The notes: a model not told the origin generated them from the letters alone. Shown: positions 46,679 through 55,721, counted from the first letter of the stretch. The stretch is DNA of 64,000 nt from Methylobacterium sp. SyP6R (GCF_019216885.1 NZ_JAAQRC020000001.1:3401001-3465000); one strand, 5' to 3'. Numbers and translations are program-made.

Positions 46679-46741
46679 TTATGCCGAGGCGGCGCGCAGA
46701 ATGAGCCACGATTGCCGTACCAAGGCAATACGCTCTGAAAA

Positions 46742-46751
46742 TAATAGATAA
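46742..46751. promoter_or_regulatory. Second BioR-like box between bioR and bioY
   Basis: TAATAGATAA, nine of ten positions matching the BioR consensus. Its centre is 73 bases from the box at 46669, about seven helical turns, so both could be bound on one DNA face. Confidence 0.6.
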
Positions 46752-46759
46752 TTTGTCGA

Positions 46760-47410
46760 TTAGCCACCGCGGCGGGTGGCGCTGGGCCCCGGCCGATGCC
46801 CGACCCACTGGACGTGCCGTGCGAGGATGGCGGCGGCGGCATCGACGTCGCCGGCCCGCAGGGCGACGAGGATCGCCCGGTGGTCGCGATCGGTCGGCGC
46901 CTCCCATTCGGCACGCCAGCCGGCGAACAGGAAGCGGGCGCTGGCGGCCTGGAGGTCGTCGATCGCCCGCAGGAGGCGCGGCATGCCGCAGGGGGCCAGA
47001 ATGAGGCGGTGGAAGCTCCGGTTGGCCTCCTCCCAGGCCTGGACGTCGCCGCCGGCCCGGTCGCCGGCCCGGGTCGCGTCCTCGGCCCGGTCGAGGATCG
47101 CCGGGGTGAGGTGCGGCGCGGCGTGGCGCAGGGCGAGCACCTCGAGGGCGGCGCGCATCTCGGCCACCTCGCGCACCTCCTCCGGGCTGAACCCCGCGAC
47201 GCGCACGCCCCGCCGCGGCTCGCTCACCACCAGCCCCTGCGCCTCCAGACGGCGGAAGGCTTCCCGCACCGGGACGTGGCTGGCGTCGAACTCCTCCGCC
47301 ACGGCGTCCTGCCGCAGGCGGGAGCCCGCCGCCAGGGCGCCGGAGATGATGCGCTCGGCGAGTGCCCGGCTAATCCGCAGGGCGATGGGTTCGTCCTTGG
47401 CTGTCGTCAT
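46760..47410 (-). CDS. bioR: BioR-type GntR (FCD) biotin regulator
   Basis: 216-residue GntR-family repressor. N-terminal winged helix ([20 protein letters not shown], then [19 protein letters not shown]) and an FCD ligand domain ([18 protein letters not shown]). It sits directly upstream of bioY-bioB on the same strand, and both its own start and the bioY promoter carry TTATMKATAA boxes, the known signature of BioR regulons; its own box overlaps its start codon, implying autoregulation. No ribosome-binding site is seen, so the mRNA may be leaderless. The alternative is another GntR regulator that happens to neighbour bioYB, which is unlikely given the boxes. Confidence 0.93.
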   Translation of the reverse strand: MTTAKDEPIALRISRALAERIISGALAAGSRLRQDAVAEEFDASHVPVREAFRRLEAQGLVVSEPRRGVRVAGFSPEEVREVAEMRAALEVLALRHAAPHLTPAILDRAEDATRAGDRAGGDVQAWEEANRSFHRLILAPCGMPRLLRAIDDLQAASARFLFAGWRAEWEAPTDRDHRAILVALRAGDVDAAAAILARHVQWVGHRPGPSATRRGG

Positions 47411-47413
47411 GGA

Positions 47414-47423
47414 TTATCGATAA
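47414..47423. promoter_or_regulatory. BioR box overlapping the bioR start region
   Basis: TTATCGATAA, an exact match to TTATMKATAA, centred in the perfect 20-base palindrome ATGGATTATCGATAATCCAT (47409-47428) that includes the bioR start codon. It also lies 87 bases upstream of the divergent methyltransferase. Confidence 0.85.
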
Positions 47424-47509
47424 TCCATGACCATCGCGCCGTCACGCCGGCATGGCCGACCGGTGCCCCTCATGCGAGGCTCGGCCATCCGCGAATCGGG
47501 GAGGATGCG

Positions 47510-48214
47510 ATGGGCAACGGCTGGGACGAGTCCGCCGCCGCATGGATCGCCGATATGGGCGAGGCGGGCGATTTCGGCCGCAAACACGTGCTCGACTCAG
47601 CCATGCTTTCCAGGCTGCGGGGAAGGGGCTTCCGCCGCGCCCTCGATGTCGGCTGCGGCGAGGGCCGTTTCTGCCGGCGGATGCAGGATCTCGGGATCGC
47701 CCCGGTCGGAATCGATCCGACCGATGCGCTGCTGCACCGGGCCCGGGCCTGCGACCCGGAGGGCGTGTATCTGCCCGGCCGCGCGGAGTCGCTGCCCTTC
47801 GCCGACGGGGCCTTCGACCTCGTCGTCAGCTATCTCACGCTGATCGACATCCCGGACATTCGCGCGGCGATCCCCGAGATGGCCCGGGTGCTGGCGCCCG
47901 GCGGGACGCTCCTGATCGCCAACCTGAACAGCGTCGCCACGGCTGGCGGCTGGAGGCAGGACGATGACGGCGTTCGGCGTTTCCGGATCGACGATTACCT
48001 GGAGGAGCGGGGGGAGTGGGCCGCGTGGCGCGGCATCCGCGTCCGCAACTGGCACCGGCCGCTCTCGCTCTACCTGGGCCTGCTGCTCGGGCAGGGGCTG
48101 GTCTTGCGCCACTTCGACGAGCCGGCGCCGCAGGGCGGCGACCCGGCCAAGGCCGCGCGCTACCGGCGGGTACCGTGGTTCGTGACGATGGAATGGGAGA
48201 AGCCGGCGGGGTGA
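47510..48214 (+). CDS. Class I SAM-dependent methyltransferase
   Basis: 234 residues from the ATG at 47510 with GGGGAGG 6 bases upstream. Motif I DVGCGEGRFCRRM, motif II-like acidic end of beta-2 (VGIDPTDALL), and motif III/IV FADGAFDLVVSYLTL followed by MARVLAPGGTLLIAN define a small-molecule methyltransferase. The C-terminus (WHRPLSLYLGLLL) is typical of UbiE/BioC-like proteins. It is divergent from bioR with a BioR box in the shared gap, so it may be a biotin-regulated BioC-like malonyl-carrier methyltransferase; that role is inferred from position only. Confidence 0.85.
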   Translation: MGNGWDESAAAWIADMGEAGDFGRKHVLDSAMLSRLRGRGFRRALDVGCGEGRFCRRMQDLGIAPVGIDPTDALLHRARACDPEGVYLPGRAESLPFADGAFDLVVSYLTLIDIPDIRAAIPEMARVLAPGGTLLIANLNSVATAGGWRQDDDGVRRFRIDDYLEERGEWAAWRGIRVRNWHRPLSLYLGLLLGQGLVLRHFDEPAPQGGDPAKAARYRRVPWFVTMEWEKPAG

Positions 48215-48755
48215 GGGGGGCAAGGCGGCTCAAAGCCAAGTTGCACGTTCCGGCTTCTGTCTCCGGAACGATCTGATGGCCGGTGTTCTCCGTCCCATCC
48301 GCAACCTCATCCTGAGGTGCGACCGGAGGGAGCCTCGAAGGAGGGCTCCAGGGATCGCGATGACTTCTGGAGCCCTCTTTCGAGGTCAGCCGATTTTCGA
48401 TCGACTAAATGGAAACCGATCTCACGCAGCTGATTTTACAGCTGAATTTTGAGCACAGGATCCCCCTCTCCCCGCCCGTGGGGAGAGGAGAGAACCCGAG
48501 CCAGAACGAGAACTGCCTTCGACGGCTGCAACGGGGACAGACAGCCGCAGCTTCGCTTCAGTCGCCAGGGACCGCGAAGCCGGTGACGAACTGGTACGGT
48601 TTCTGGAAGATCGCGTCCGGAAACCGTGTCACGAGCCCGCGCGGTGAAGCCGTACGCTTCACACGCCTGAGCGACGCAGATCTCCGCATCGCGAACGCGA
48701 TTGCGCAGCAATCGCCGAGCGATCAATCAGACAGCGTATGACGCGGCCCTCCGCC
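48215..48755. repeat. Intergenic region with a truncated palindromic repeat
   Basis: No gene supported. 48295-48409 is a copy of the element at 57532-57670 in inverted orientation: arms CCTCGAAGGAGGGCTCCAG (48333-48351) and CTGGAGCCCTCTTTCGAGG (48367-48385), with the outer CCTCATCCTGAGGTGC present on the left only. A GGGGAGAGGAGAGAACCCG element at 48480-48498 matches ones near 41.6 and 56.2 kb. Confidence 0.75.
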
Positions 48756-50075
48756 TCACGCCCCCGGCCAGGCCGGCCGCGCGATTCCGAGGTGATCGCG
48801 CAGGGTGGTGCCCTCGTATTCGGTGCGGAACAGACCGCGCTCCTGCAGGATCGGCACCACCTCGGCCACGAAGTCGTCGAGGCCGCCCGGGAAGTAGGGC
48901 GGCATCACGTTGAAGCCGTCGGCCGCCTCCCCCTCGAACCATTCCTGCATCCGGTCGGCGATGTCGGTGGCGGTGCCGAGCACGATGTGGTGGCCGCGGC
49001 CGGCCGCGACGCGCAAGGCGAGCTGGCGGATCGTCAGGCCCTCGCGGCGGGCGAGCTCGGTCAGCAATTCGGCGCGGCTGCGCAGCTGGTCGGAGACCGG
49101 CAGGTCGGGCAGCGGCCCGTCGAGGTCGTAAGCGGACAGGGAATGGCCGATGCGCTCCTCGAGCAGCGGCATCGCGCTCGCGATCGGGGTCCAGCGGTCG
49201 AGCTCGCTCAGCTTCTCGCTCGCCTCCTTGAGGCTGCGCCCGACCACCGGCAGGAAGCCCGGCATCACCGCGACCGAGGCGGGATCGCGCCCGAAGCCGG
49301 CGACCCGGGCCTTCAGGCTGCGGTAGAAGGCCTGCGCCTCGGCCAGGCTCGCCTGGGCGGTGAACACGATGTCGGCGGCCCGCGCCGCGAGATCCTGGCC
49401 GGGCCCCGAGGAGCCGGCCTGGATCAGCACCGGGTGCCCTTGCGGCGAGCGCGGGATGTTGAGCGGGCCCTTCACCGAATAGTATGTGCCGGCATAGTCG
49501 AGTACCCGCACCTTGGCCGGGTCGGCATAGACGCCGCGTTCCTTGTCCTTCGGGAAGGCGTCGTCGGCCCAGCTGTCCCACAGGCCGCGCACCACCTCGA
49601 CGAACTCTTCCGCGATGGCGTAGCGGGCGTCGTGCTCGGGATGGCTCTTGGAAAAGTTGTTGGCCGAGCGCGCGTAGGAGGTGGTCACGATGTTCCAGGC
49701 CGCGCGGCCGTGGCTCAGGTGATCGATCGACGCGAAGGCGCGGGCGAGGTGGTAGGGCTCGCCGTAGGTCGTGGAGGCAGTGGCCGCGAGGCCGATCCGC
49801 TCGGTCACCATGGCGAGCGCGCCGAGCAGGGTCAGCGGCTCGAACCGGGCGATCATCGAGGGGTGGGCGTCGACGCCGCTGGTCAGGCCGTCGGCGAGGA
49901 ACACCATGTCGAACTTCGCGGCCTCGGCCGCCTTCACCACCCGGAGCAGCAGGTCGAGATTCTCGCTGCCCGATTCGGCGTCGGCATGGCGCCAGCCGGA
50001 GACGTGGTGGCCGGCGCCCTGGAGGAAGAGACCGAGATGCATGCGGCGGGGGACGGACGATGACTGGGCGGTCAT
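48756..50075 (-). CDS. LLM-class flavin-dependent monooxygenase (NtaA/SnaA/DszA family)
   Basis: FMNH2-dependent oxygenase, 439 residues from the ATG at 50075 (AAGG 8 bases upstream). LGLFLQGAGHHVSGWRHAD and the mid-protein block GLAATASTTYGEPYHLARAF, AAWNIVTTSYARSANNF and HPVLIQAGSSGPGQDLAA are the NtaA/SnaA/DszA signature. Enzymes of this family cleave C-S or C-N bonds in aminopolycarboxylates, dibenzothiophene sulfones and alkylsulfonates. It is the last gene of a seven-gene minus-strand cluster with an amino-acid-type ABC transporter and a sulfonate-type binding protein, pointing to scavenging of an organosulfur or similar compound. Needs a reductase not in the cluster. Confidence 0.92.
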   Translation of the reverse strand: MTAQSSSVPRRMHLGLFLQGAGHHVSGWRHADAESGSENLDLLLRVVKAAEAAKFDMVFLADGLTSGVDAHPSMIARFEPLTLLGALAMVTERIGLAATASTTYGEPYHLARAFASIDHLSHGRAAWNIVTTSYARSANNFSKSHPEHDARYAIAEEFVEVVRGLWDSWADDAFPKDKERGVYADPAKVRVLDYAGTYYSVKGPLNIPRSPQGHPVLIQAGSSGPGQDLAARAADIVFTAQASLAEAQAFYRSLKARVAGFGRDPASVAVMPGFLPVVGRSLKEASEKLSELDRWTPIASAMPLLEERIGHSLSAYDLDGPLPDLPVSDQLRSRAELLTELARREGLTIRQLALRVAAGRGHHIVLGTATDIADRMQEWFEGEAADGFNVMPPYFPGGLDDFVAEVVPILQERGLFRTEYEGTTLRDHLGIARPAWPGA

Positions 50076-50094
50076 GACGGCGCCTTTCAGGTGA

Positions 50095-51426
50095 TCAGGA
50101 ACGGCTCTGGCCGAGCAAGGCAAGAAGGCGGGCGAGGTCGGCGTCGTCGTCCATCCGGGCGACGAGGTCCGGGATTCCGGAAAAGATTTCGGCGCCCCCG
50201 GTCGCGTCGCGGAATTTTTCGCGCGCATCGGTCAGGCCCGGCAGGCCCTCGATCCGCCGGCTCATATGCCTGCCATCCCTGAGGGTGACGTCGAGGACCA
50301 CGAACCGGGTCGCAGGGTCGGCCGACAGGCGCGGCGCCGCCTCGTCGTGGCGGCGCGAGACGCGGGCCGCGAGCACCGCGAGGTCCGGCCGCACCGGCCG
50401 CTCATCGAAATGACCGATGCCGAGCGCGCCGTCGGTCAGCGCGGCGGCGAAGACGTATTCCGGGCTGAATCGCGCCTCGATACCGGTGGTCGGGCGCGAG
50501 ACGACGAGGGCCGCGTCGCCGCCGGGCGGGAAGGTGAGGGCGACGGAATCGACCGCCTCCGCCCGCAAGGCATCCGCCTCGCGAAGCGCGAGCGCCCCGA
50601 CCGCCACCGGGTGCGCCGCCGTGCAGCACGGGAACGCCTTCAGGGTGAGGCCCGGCGTGAGGATCTGCCACGGCTCGCCCCAGCCGGCGAGCAGGCGGTC
50701 CGGCGCCGTCGCGCCGAACCCGAAGGCGTCGAGGAAGCCGATCGGGCCGTCGAGGAAGGCCGGCGCGCCGGAGAGACCCGCTTGCGCGAGGCACGCCGCC
50801 GTCAGCCCGGCGCGGGCGGCGAGGCCGGCATGGAGCGGCTTGGCGTCGGTGCCGAATTGCAGCCGCAGTCCCGCCGATTGCGTCGCGGCAAGCCCGAGCG
50901 CCACCGCGATCGTGTCGGGGTGTAAGCGCAGCAGATGCGCGACCGCCGCCGCGGCGCCGACGGGCCCGAGGGTCGCGGTGGCGTGGAAGCCGGTCTCGTA
51001 GTGGCGCGCGCCGAGCGCGAGGCCGAGCCGAGCCATCGCCTCCAGGCCGACGATGTAGGCGGCGATCAGGTCGCGGGCCGCGACCGGGTGAGTGCCGGCG
51101 AGGGCCAGGAGGGCCGGCAGGATCACCACCGTCGGGTGGCCGCGGACGCTGGCATGCACGTCGTCGTAATCGAGAACGTGGCCGCTATGCCCGTTGACGA
51201 GGGCGGCGGTGAAGGGGTCGGCGCGCCCGGACCGGCCGATGAGCACCGACGGGCCGATGCCGGCCCTGAGCGTCTCGACCAGGAGCCCGGTCGAGCGGTC
51301 GTCGGCGCCGCCGAGCGCGCAGGCGAGGAGGTCGAGGATCGCGAGCCGCGCCGCGACGATGGCCTCTTCCGAGGGCTTCGCGGTGGCGATGGCGACGGCG
51401 AAGCCGTGGGTGAGCGAAGTCGTCAT
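50095..51426 (-). CDS. MmgE/PrpD family protein
   Basis: 443 residues. MmgE/PrpD proteins dehydrate methylcitrate-like acids or act as other lyases or epimerases. Family features: LDLLACALGGADDRS near the start, NGHSGHVLDYDDVHASVRGHP in the active-site region, and the lid segment FGTDAKPLHAGLAARAGL. It lies 4 bases after the ABC ATPase gene and 19 bases before the monooxygenase, so it is a core member of the operon. In catabolic operons such proteins often isomerise or dehydrate the imported substrate or its product; here the reaction is unknown. Confidence 0.9.
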   Translation of the reverse strand: MTTSLTHGFAVAIATAKPSEEAIVAARLAILDLLACALGGADDRSTGLLVETLRAGIGPSVLIGRSGRADPFTAALVNGHSGHVLDYDDVHASVRGHPTVVILPALLALAGTHPVAARDLIAAYIVGLEAMARLGLALGARHYETGFHATATLGPVGAAAAVAHLLRLHPDTIAVALGLAATQSAGLRLQFGTDAKPLHAGLAARAGLTAACLAQAGLSGAPAFLDGPIGFLDAFGFGATAPDRLLAGWGEPWQILTPGLTLKAFPCCTAAHPVAVGALALREADALRAEAVDSVALTFPPGGDAALVVSRPTTGIEARFSPEYVFAAALTDGALGIGHFDERPVRPDLAVLAARVSRRHDEAAPRLSADPATRFVVLDVTLRDGRHMSRRIEGLPGLTDAREKFRDATGGAEIFSGIPDLVARMDDDADLARLLALLGQSRS

Positions 51427-51430
51427 CCGG

Positions 51431-52213
51431 TCAGATCCCTTCGCCGGGCTGTACCGCCTCGCGGTCGCCCAGCCCGCGCACGAATTGCCGGATGCGCGGG
51501 TTCTGCGAGCGGTGGAAGATCTGCTCGGGCGGGCCGTCCTCGACGATGCGGCCGTTCTCGGTGAAGACGATCCGGTCGCTGATCTCTTCGGCGAAGCGCA
51601 TCTCGTGGGTGACGAGGAGACTGGTCATGCCCTCGCGCACCAGCCCGCGGATCACCGCCAGCACCTCGCCGACCGTCTCGGGGTCGAGGGCCGAGGTCAC
51701 CTCGTCGAACAGCACCAGGTCCGGCCGCATGGCGAGCGCCCGGGCGATGGCGACCCGCTGCTGCTGCCCGCCGGAGAGCTGGCCCGGATAGGCCGCGACC
51801 TTGTCGGCGAGGCGCACCCGCTCCAGCAGGGCGCGGGCATGGCGCTCGGCCTCGGCCCGCTTCTCCTTGAGGATGCGGACCGGCGCGATGGTGATGTTGT
51901 CGAGCACGGTGAGGTGCGGAAACAGGTTGTATTGCTGGAACACGATGCCGATGCGCTTGCGCAACGCGATGCGTTCGGCCTCGGTCCGAAGCGTATCGAC
52001 CCGCACGCCGTTGACGGTGATTCTGCCCGAACTCGGCGCGAGCAGCGCGTTGATGCAACGCAGGATCGTCGACTTGCCGGAGCCCGACGGGCCGATGATC
52101 GACACCGCCTCGCCGCGGGCGACATTCAGGTCGATGCCCTTCAGCACCTCGTTTTGCCCGAAGCTCAGATGCACGTCCTCGAGGGCGACGAGGGGAGGAG
52201 ATGGTGCGGTCAT
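51431..52213 (-). CDS. Polar amino-acid-type ABC transporter ATP-binding protein
   Basis: 260 residues from the ATG at 52213 (a frame from 52234 adds seven residues). Walker A GPSGSGKST, Q-loop FQQYNLFPHLTVL, signature LSGGQQQRVAIARAL, Walker B LVLFDEVTSALDPE. FQQYNLFPHLTVLDNI is typical of the glutamine/histidine (PAAT) class. Cytosolic motor for the two permeases encoded upstream. It lies 10 bases after the second permease. Confidence 0.95.
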   Translation of the reverse strand: MTAPSPPLVALEDVHLSFGQNEVLKGIDLNVARGEAVSIIGPSGSGKSTILRCINALLAPSSGRITVNGVRVDTLRTEAERIALRKRIGIVFQQYNLFPHLTVLDNITIAPVRILKEKRAEAERHARALLERVRLADKVAAYPGQLSGGQQQRVAIARALAMRPDLVLFDEVTSALDPETVGEVLAVIRGLVREGMTSLLVTHEMRFAEEISDRIVFTENGRIVEDGPPEQIFHRSQNPRIRQFVRGLGDREAVQPGEGI

Positions 52214-52223
52214 GTGTCCGGAC

Positions 52224-52994
52224 TCATCGCGCAAGCCGCCGCTCGAGCCGCTGCGTGAGGCGCGAGACCGGGTAGCAGAACAGGAAGAAGGCGAAGAGCA
52301 CGGTGACGTAGGTGAGCACCGTGAAGTCGGTGCGGCTCACCGCCGTGCTGGCATCGGTCGCAGCATGCAGCAGTTCGTGGACGCCGACGAGCGAGGCGAG
52401 CGCCGTGCCCATGCAGATCGAGGCAGTGAGATTCATCCAGGGCGGCAGGGCGCGACGCAGGCACTGGGGCAGGATGATGAAGCGCAGGGCCTCGATCCGC
52501 GAGAAGCCGAGGCCCTTGGCGGCATCCCATTGCGGCGTCGGGATGGATTGCAGGGCGCCGCGGGTGATCTCGGCGGTGTGGGCGCTCGCCGGAATCGCCA
52601 GGCCGATCACCGCCTTCACCCAGTCGGGAAACGGGATGTAGTGGCCCAACGCAACGATCTCGAACGGAAAGATGTAGGTGGTGGCAAAGATCAGCACGAG
52701 GTGCGGGGCATTGCGAAACACCTGCACGTAGGCGACGGCCGGCGCCCGCACGAGCCGCATCTGGCTGAGCTCCATCGCCCCGAGCGCGACGCCGGCGAGC
52801 GTGCCCAACGCCATGGCGAGCACGCTGATGAGGATGTTCATGGCAAAGCCGCGGGCGAGGTAGGGCAGCCATTCGAGGAGGAGCCGCGCCAGCGACGGAT
52901 CGAGGACGAGCCAGAGCGCGACCGCGGCACAGAACCCGGCGGCCATGACGAGCGGCGCCGACGAGGGCCGCGCGGAAGGAGAGATCGCCGTCAC
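52224..52994 (-). CDS. ABC transporter permease, polar amino-acid type (second)
   Basis: 256 residues from a GTG at 52994 that overlaps the stop of the preceding permease (GTGA). Five or six membrane helices. The cytoplasmic EAA-like loop IPTPQWDAAKGLGFSRIEAL couples to the ATPase, and QVFRNAPHLVLIF and HTAEITRGALQSI are HisMQ-family blocks. Together with its neighbour it forms a heterodimeric channel. Confidence 0.93.
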   Translation of the reverse strand: MTAISPSARPSSAPLVMAAGFCAAVALWLVLDPSLARLLLEWLPYLARGFAMNILISVLAMALGTLAGVALGAMELSQMRLVRAPAVAYVQVFRNAPHLVLIFATTYIFPFEIVALGHYIPFPDWVKAVIGLAIPASAHTAEITRGALQSIPTPQWDAAKGLGFSRIEALRFIILPQCLRRALPPWMNLTASICMGTALASLVGVHELLHAATDASTAVSRTDFTVLTYVTVLFAFFLFCYPVSRLTQRLERRLAR

Positions 52995-53731
52995 TGCCCG
53001 TATCCCGGCACCGCCAGCCGCCGCTCGACCGCGGCGCCGAACCGCGCCACCGCGAGATTGATGGCGCTGAAGAACAGGAGCAGCACGATCATCAATTCGA
53101 CGACGTTGTCGCGCTGGGTCCAGATCATCAGCGAGGCGTAGGTGATCTCGTTGACCGCGACGGCGTAGCCGATGGTCGTGAGCTTCACCAGGTTGACGAG
53201 GTTGTTGACGATCGCCGGCAAAGCCGTGCGGACAGCCAGCGGCAGTTCGACCACCCGCAGCACCTCCAGCCGCGAGAAGCCTAACCCCCGGGCGGCCTCG
53301 ACGGTGGCTGCCGGCACCGCCTCGATCCCGCCGCGCAGGGCCTCGGCATGGAGCGCCGCGACGTGCAGGCTGATGACCGCGACGAGCCAGAAATAGGCGC
53401 CGAGCGGGTTGTTCTGCGCGCCACCCAGCGCCTGCGAGATCAGCATGTTGACCACGAGCACCGTGAACATCAGCTGGACCAGCGTCGGGGTGTTGCGGGT
53501 GAGCTCGACATAGGCCCGCGCCGGCCCGGCGAGCCAGGGCCGGTTCGAGGTCAGCGCCGCCGCCAGTCCCACGCCGCAAACGAGGCTGAGCGGGATGGTC
53601 AGCGCGACGAGGACGAGCGTCGTCGTCATCCCGTCGAGCCACATCCGCAGCTCGAACGGGCTCGTCAGGAAGTCGAAATTGAGCCCGACCTGGGCCGCCA
53701 GGGCGATGAAGCCCCGGACCGCGTCCTGCAT
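52991..53731 (-). CDS. ABC transporter permease, polar amino-acid type (first)
   Basis: 246 residues, five or six membrane helices. YVELTRNTPTLVQLMFTV and the EAA loop AVPAATVEAARGLGFSRLEV define the HisMQ-type permease. It starts 34 bases after the binding-protein gene and overlaps the next permease. Substrate class therefore resembles a polar amino acid, cystine or another small zwitterion, not a sulfonate. Confidence 0.93.
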   Translation of the reverse strand: MQDAVRGFIALAAQVGLNFDFLTSPFELRMWLDGMTTTLVLVALTIPLSLVCGVGLAAALTSNRPWLAGPARAYVELTRNTPTLVQLMFTVLVVNMLISQALGGAQNNPLGAYFWLVAVISLHVAALHAEALRGGIEAVPAATVEAARGLGFSRLEVLRVVELPLAVRTALPAIVNNLVNLVKLTTIGYAVAVNEITYASLMIWTQRDNVVELMIVLLLFFSAINLAVARFGAAVERRLAVPGYGQ

Positions 53732-53765
53732 CCTGGTATCGCCTTGCCGGAGTCGCCTTGCCCGT

Positions 53766-54626
53766 TCAGCGCGCCGCCGAGAGCGTCTTCTGCTGCTCTT
53801 CGATGAAGGCCGTGTTGAGGAGCCGGTTGGCCTTGGCGATCTCCAGGAGCTTGCCGGAGGCGATCAGCTCGCGCAGGGCCTTGTCGAGGACGGCCGCGGT
53901 GTCCTTCTCGCCCTTGCGGATCCACACCACCGAATCGGCCGGCACGATCTCGGTCGGGATCAGGATGCCGTAATCCCTCCACTCGTCGGCCCGGTCCTCG
54001 AGCATCAGGCCGAGCGTGGCACCGGTATGGACCGCCACCACGCAGGTGCCGCCCTTCAGCGCCAGCAGCGATTCCGGCTGGCTCGGCAGGCCCTTCACCA
54101 CCGCGCCGTATTGCTCGATCAAGGGCTGGGTGAAGTTCGAGCCCTGCGACACGCAGACCGGCTTGCCCTTCAGGTCGGCCCAATCCTTGATCCCGCTATC
54201 CTTGCGGCCGATCGCGGCGCCGCCGGCGCGGTCGAACACGGTGGGCGGAAAGTCCATGATCTTCGCTCGGTCCTCGGTGACCTGCATGTTGGCGAGGAGC
54301 GCATCGACCTTGCCCTGCTGCAGGAACTGCACCCGGTTCGGCGGCGTCACCGTGACGGTCTCGAGCGCCACGCCGAGTTTGTCCGCCAGCGCCCGGGCGA
54401 GGTCGATGTTGAAGCCCTTCTGCTCCTGCGTCTTCGGGTCGATGGAGCCGAACGGCGCGCCCGACAGGATGACCCCGACGGTGAACTTCCCCTTGGCCTT
54501 GATCCGGTCGAGCGTGGCATCGGCCTGGGCCCCCGAGATACCGGCGAGCAGGGCGGCGAGGAGAGCGGCGGCGCGCAAAGGGGTCTTCTTGCCGGTCGTC
54601 TTGGTGCCGGTCGTCTTGCGGATCAT
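53766..54626 (-). CDS. Periplasmic substrate-binding protein, family 3
   Basis: 286 residues. A long basic leader with a KTTGTKTTGKKT repeat precedes a Sec signal (LRAAALLAALLAGISGAQA). The mature protein begins TLDRIKAKGKFTVGVILSGAPFG, has GFNIDLARALADKLGV, and belongs to the SBP3 class for amino acids and opines. It is the receptor of the following permease-ATPase set. Upstream is the SsuA-like protein, 135 bases away. Confidence 0.93.
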   Translation of the reverse strand: MIRKTTGTKTTGKKTPLRAAALLAALLAGISGAQADATLDRIKAKGKFTVGVILSGAPFGSIDPKTQEQKGFNIDLARALADKLGVALETVTVTPPNRVQFLQQGKVDALLANMQVTEDRAKIMDFPPTVFDRAGGAAIGRKDSGIKDWADLKGKPVCVSQGSNFTQPLIEQYGAVVKGLPSQPESLLALKGGTCVVAVHTGATLGLMLEDRADEWRDYGILIPTEIVPADSVVWIRKGEKDTAAVLDKALRELIASGKLLEIAKANRLLNTAFIEEQQKTLSAAR

Positions 54627-54761
54627 GGACGGTCTCGCGGTGTCTCGGCGCCGGGCGGCACCCTGCCGGGCCGCGGCGGCCCGGTCTCGGTCTCTCGCGC
54701 GGCATACCCGAATGCCGTCCGGGTTTGTAGGGCCCGGCCTGTTATTCCCTGCCGGGGCGCC

Positions 54762-55721
54762 TCAGGCCGGCGGCGCGGTCCACACCGCATCGCGCACGGT
54801 GATCGCCCGCGGGATCAGGCCGAGCCGGTGGAAGCGGTCGGCGGTGGCCTGCTGGCCGGCGAGGATCGCGTTGCTCAACGGGCGGACGGCGAACTGGGTG
54901 CGGTCGGCCGCGACCTTCTGGATCGGGTAGGGGATGCCGGTGATATCGGTGAGCGCCCGCGCCACCTGATCGCGATGCGCTTCCGCCCAGGCGGCGCCCT
55001 GTTCCAGCGCCCGCAAGGCCGCGCGCACCACCGCCGGATGAGCCTGCGCGAAGGTTCTGTCGGCCAGGAAGTAGCCGGAGACGTCGAGGGTCTGGCCCGA
55101 GGTGGTGAGCACCCGGGTGGCGTCGCGCGCCTGCGCGATGGCGAAGTACGGATCCCAGATCGCCCAGGCGTCGACGCTGCCGCCGGTGAAGGCCGAGCCG
55201 GCATCGGCCGGGGAGAGGTAGACCGGCGTGATGTCGGAAAAGCGCAGGCCCGCCTTCTCCAGGGCGGCGACCAGCAGGTTGTGCGAGGAGGTGCCGCGGG
55301 CCACCGCCACCTTGCGGCCCTTGAGATCGGCCACCGTGCGGATCGGCGACGCCTCCTTGACGAGGATCGCCTCGCCCTCGCCGGAGGGCGCCGCGGCGGC
55401 CGTATAGACGAGGTTGCCGCCCGCGGCCTGTGAGAAGATCGGCGGGGCGTCGCCCGTATAACCGAAATCGATGCTGCCGGCATTCAGCGCCTCGAGGAGC
55501 GGCGGACCGGCCTGGAACTCGAACCAGCGCACCTTCACGCCGCGATCGGCGAGTTGCTTCTCGATCAGCTGCTGCTGGCGGGTGACGACGATCAGGCCGA
55601 TCTTCTGGTAGCCGATGCGGAACTCGCTCAAGGCGGCCTCGCCGGCGGCCCGGGCCGGCCCCGTCGCGAGGGCGCCGGCCGTCACCAGCCCCGCCAGGAC
55701 GGAGCGGCGTGTCGGATGCAT
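54762..55721 (-). CDS. SsuA-like aliphatic sulfonate/taurine-type binding protein (orphan)
   Basis: 319 residues from the ATG at 55721. A twin-arginine-like signal (TRRSVLAGLVTAGALATG) leads to a NMT1/SsuA fold: FRIGYQKIGLIVVTRQQQL, LNAGSIDFGYTGDAPPIF, ARGTSSHNLLVAALEKAGL and GGSVDAWAIWDPYFA. No SsuB or SsuC is next to it; the ABC transporter downstream is of a different class. It may feed a transporter encoded elsewhere or mark an incomplete sulfonate locus. Confidence 0.9.
   Translation of the reverse strand: MHPTRRSVLAGLVTAGALATGPARAAGEAALSEFRIGYQKIGLIVVTRQQQLIEKQLADRGVKVRWFEFQAGPPLLEALNAGSIDFGYTGDAPPIFSQAAGGNLVYTAAAAPSGEGEAILVKEASPIRTVADLKGRKVAVARGTSSHNLLVAALEKAGLRFSDITPVYLSPADAGSAFTGGSVDAWAIWDPYFAIAQARDATRVLTTSGQTLDVSGYFLADRTFAQAHPAVVRAALRALEQGAAWAEAHRDQVARALTDITGIPYPIQKVAADRTQFAVRPLSNAILAGQQATADRFHRLGLIPRAITVRDAVWTAPPA

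Noticed and set aside
48409..48741. 110-codon frame after the methyltransferase
   Set aside because: Covers palindromic repeat sequence, no ribosome-binding site and no recognisable product.
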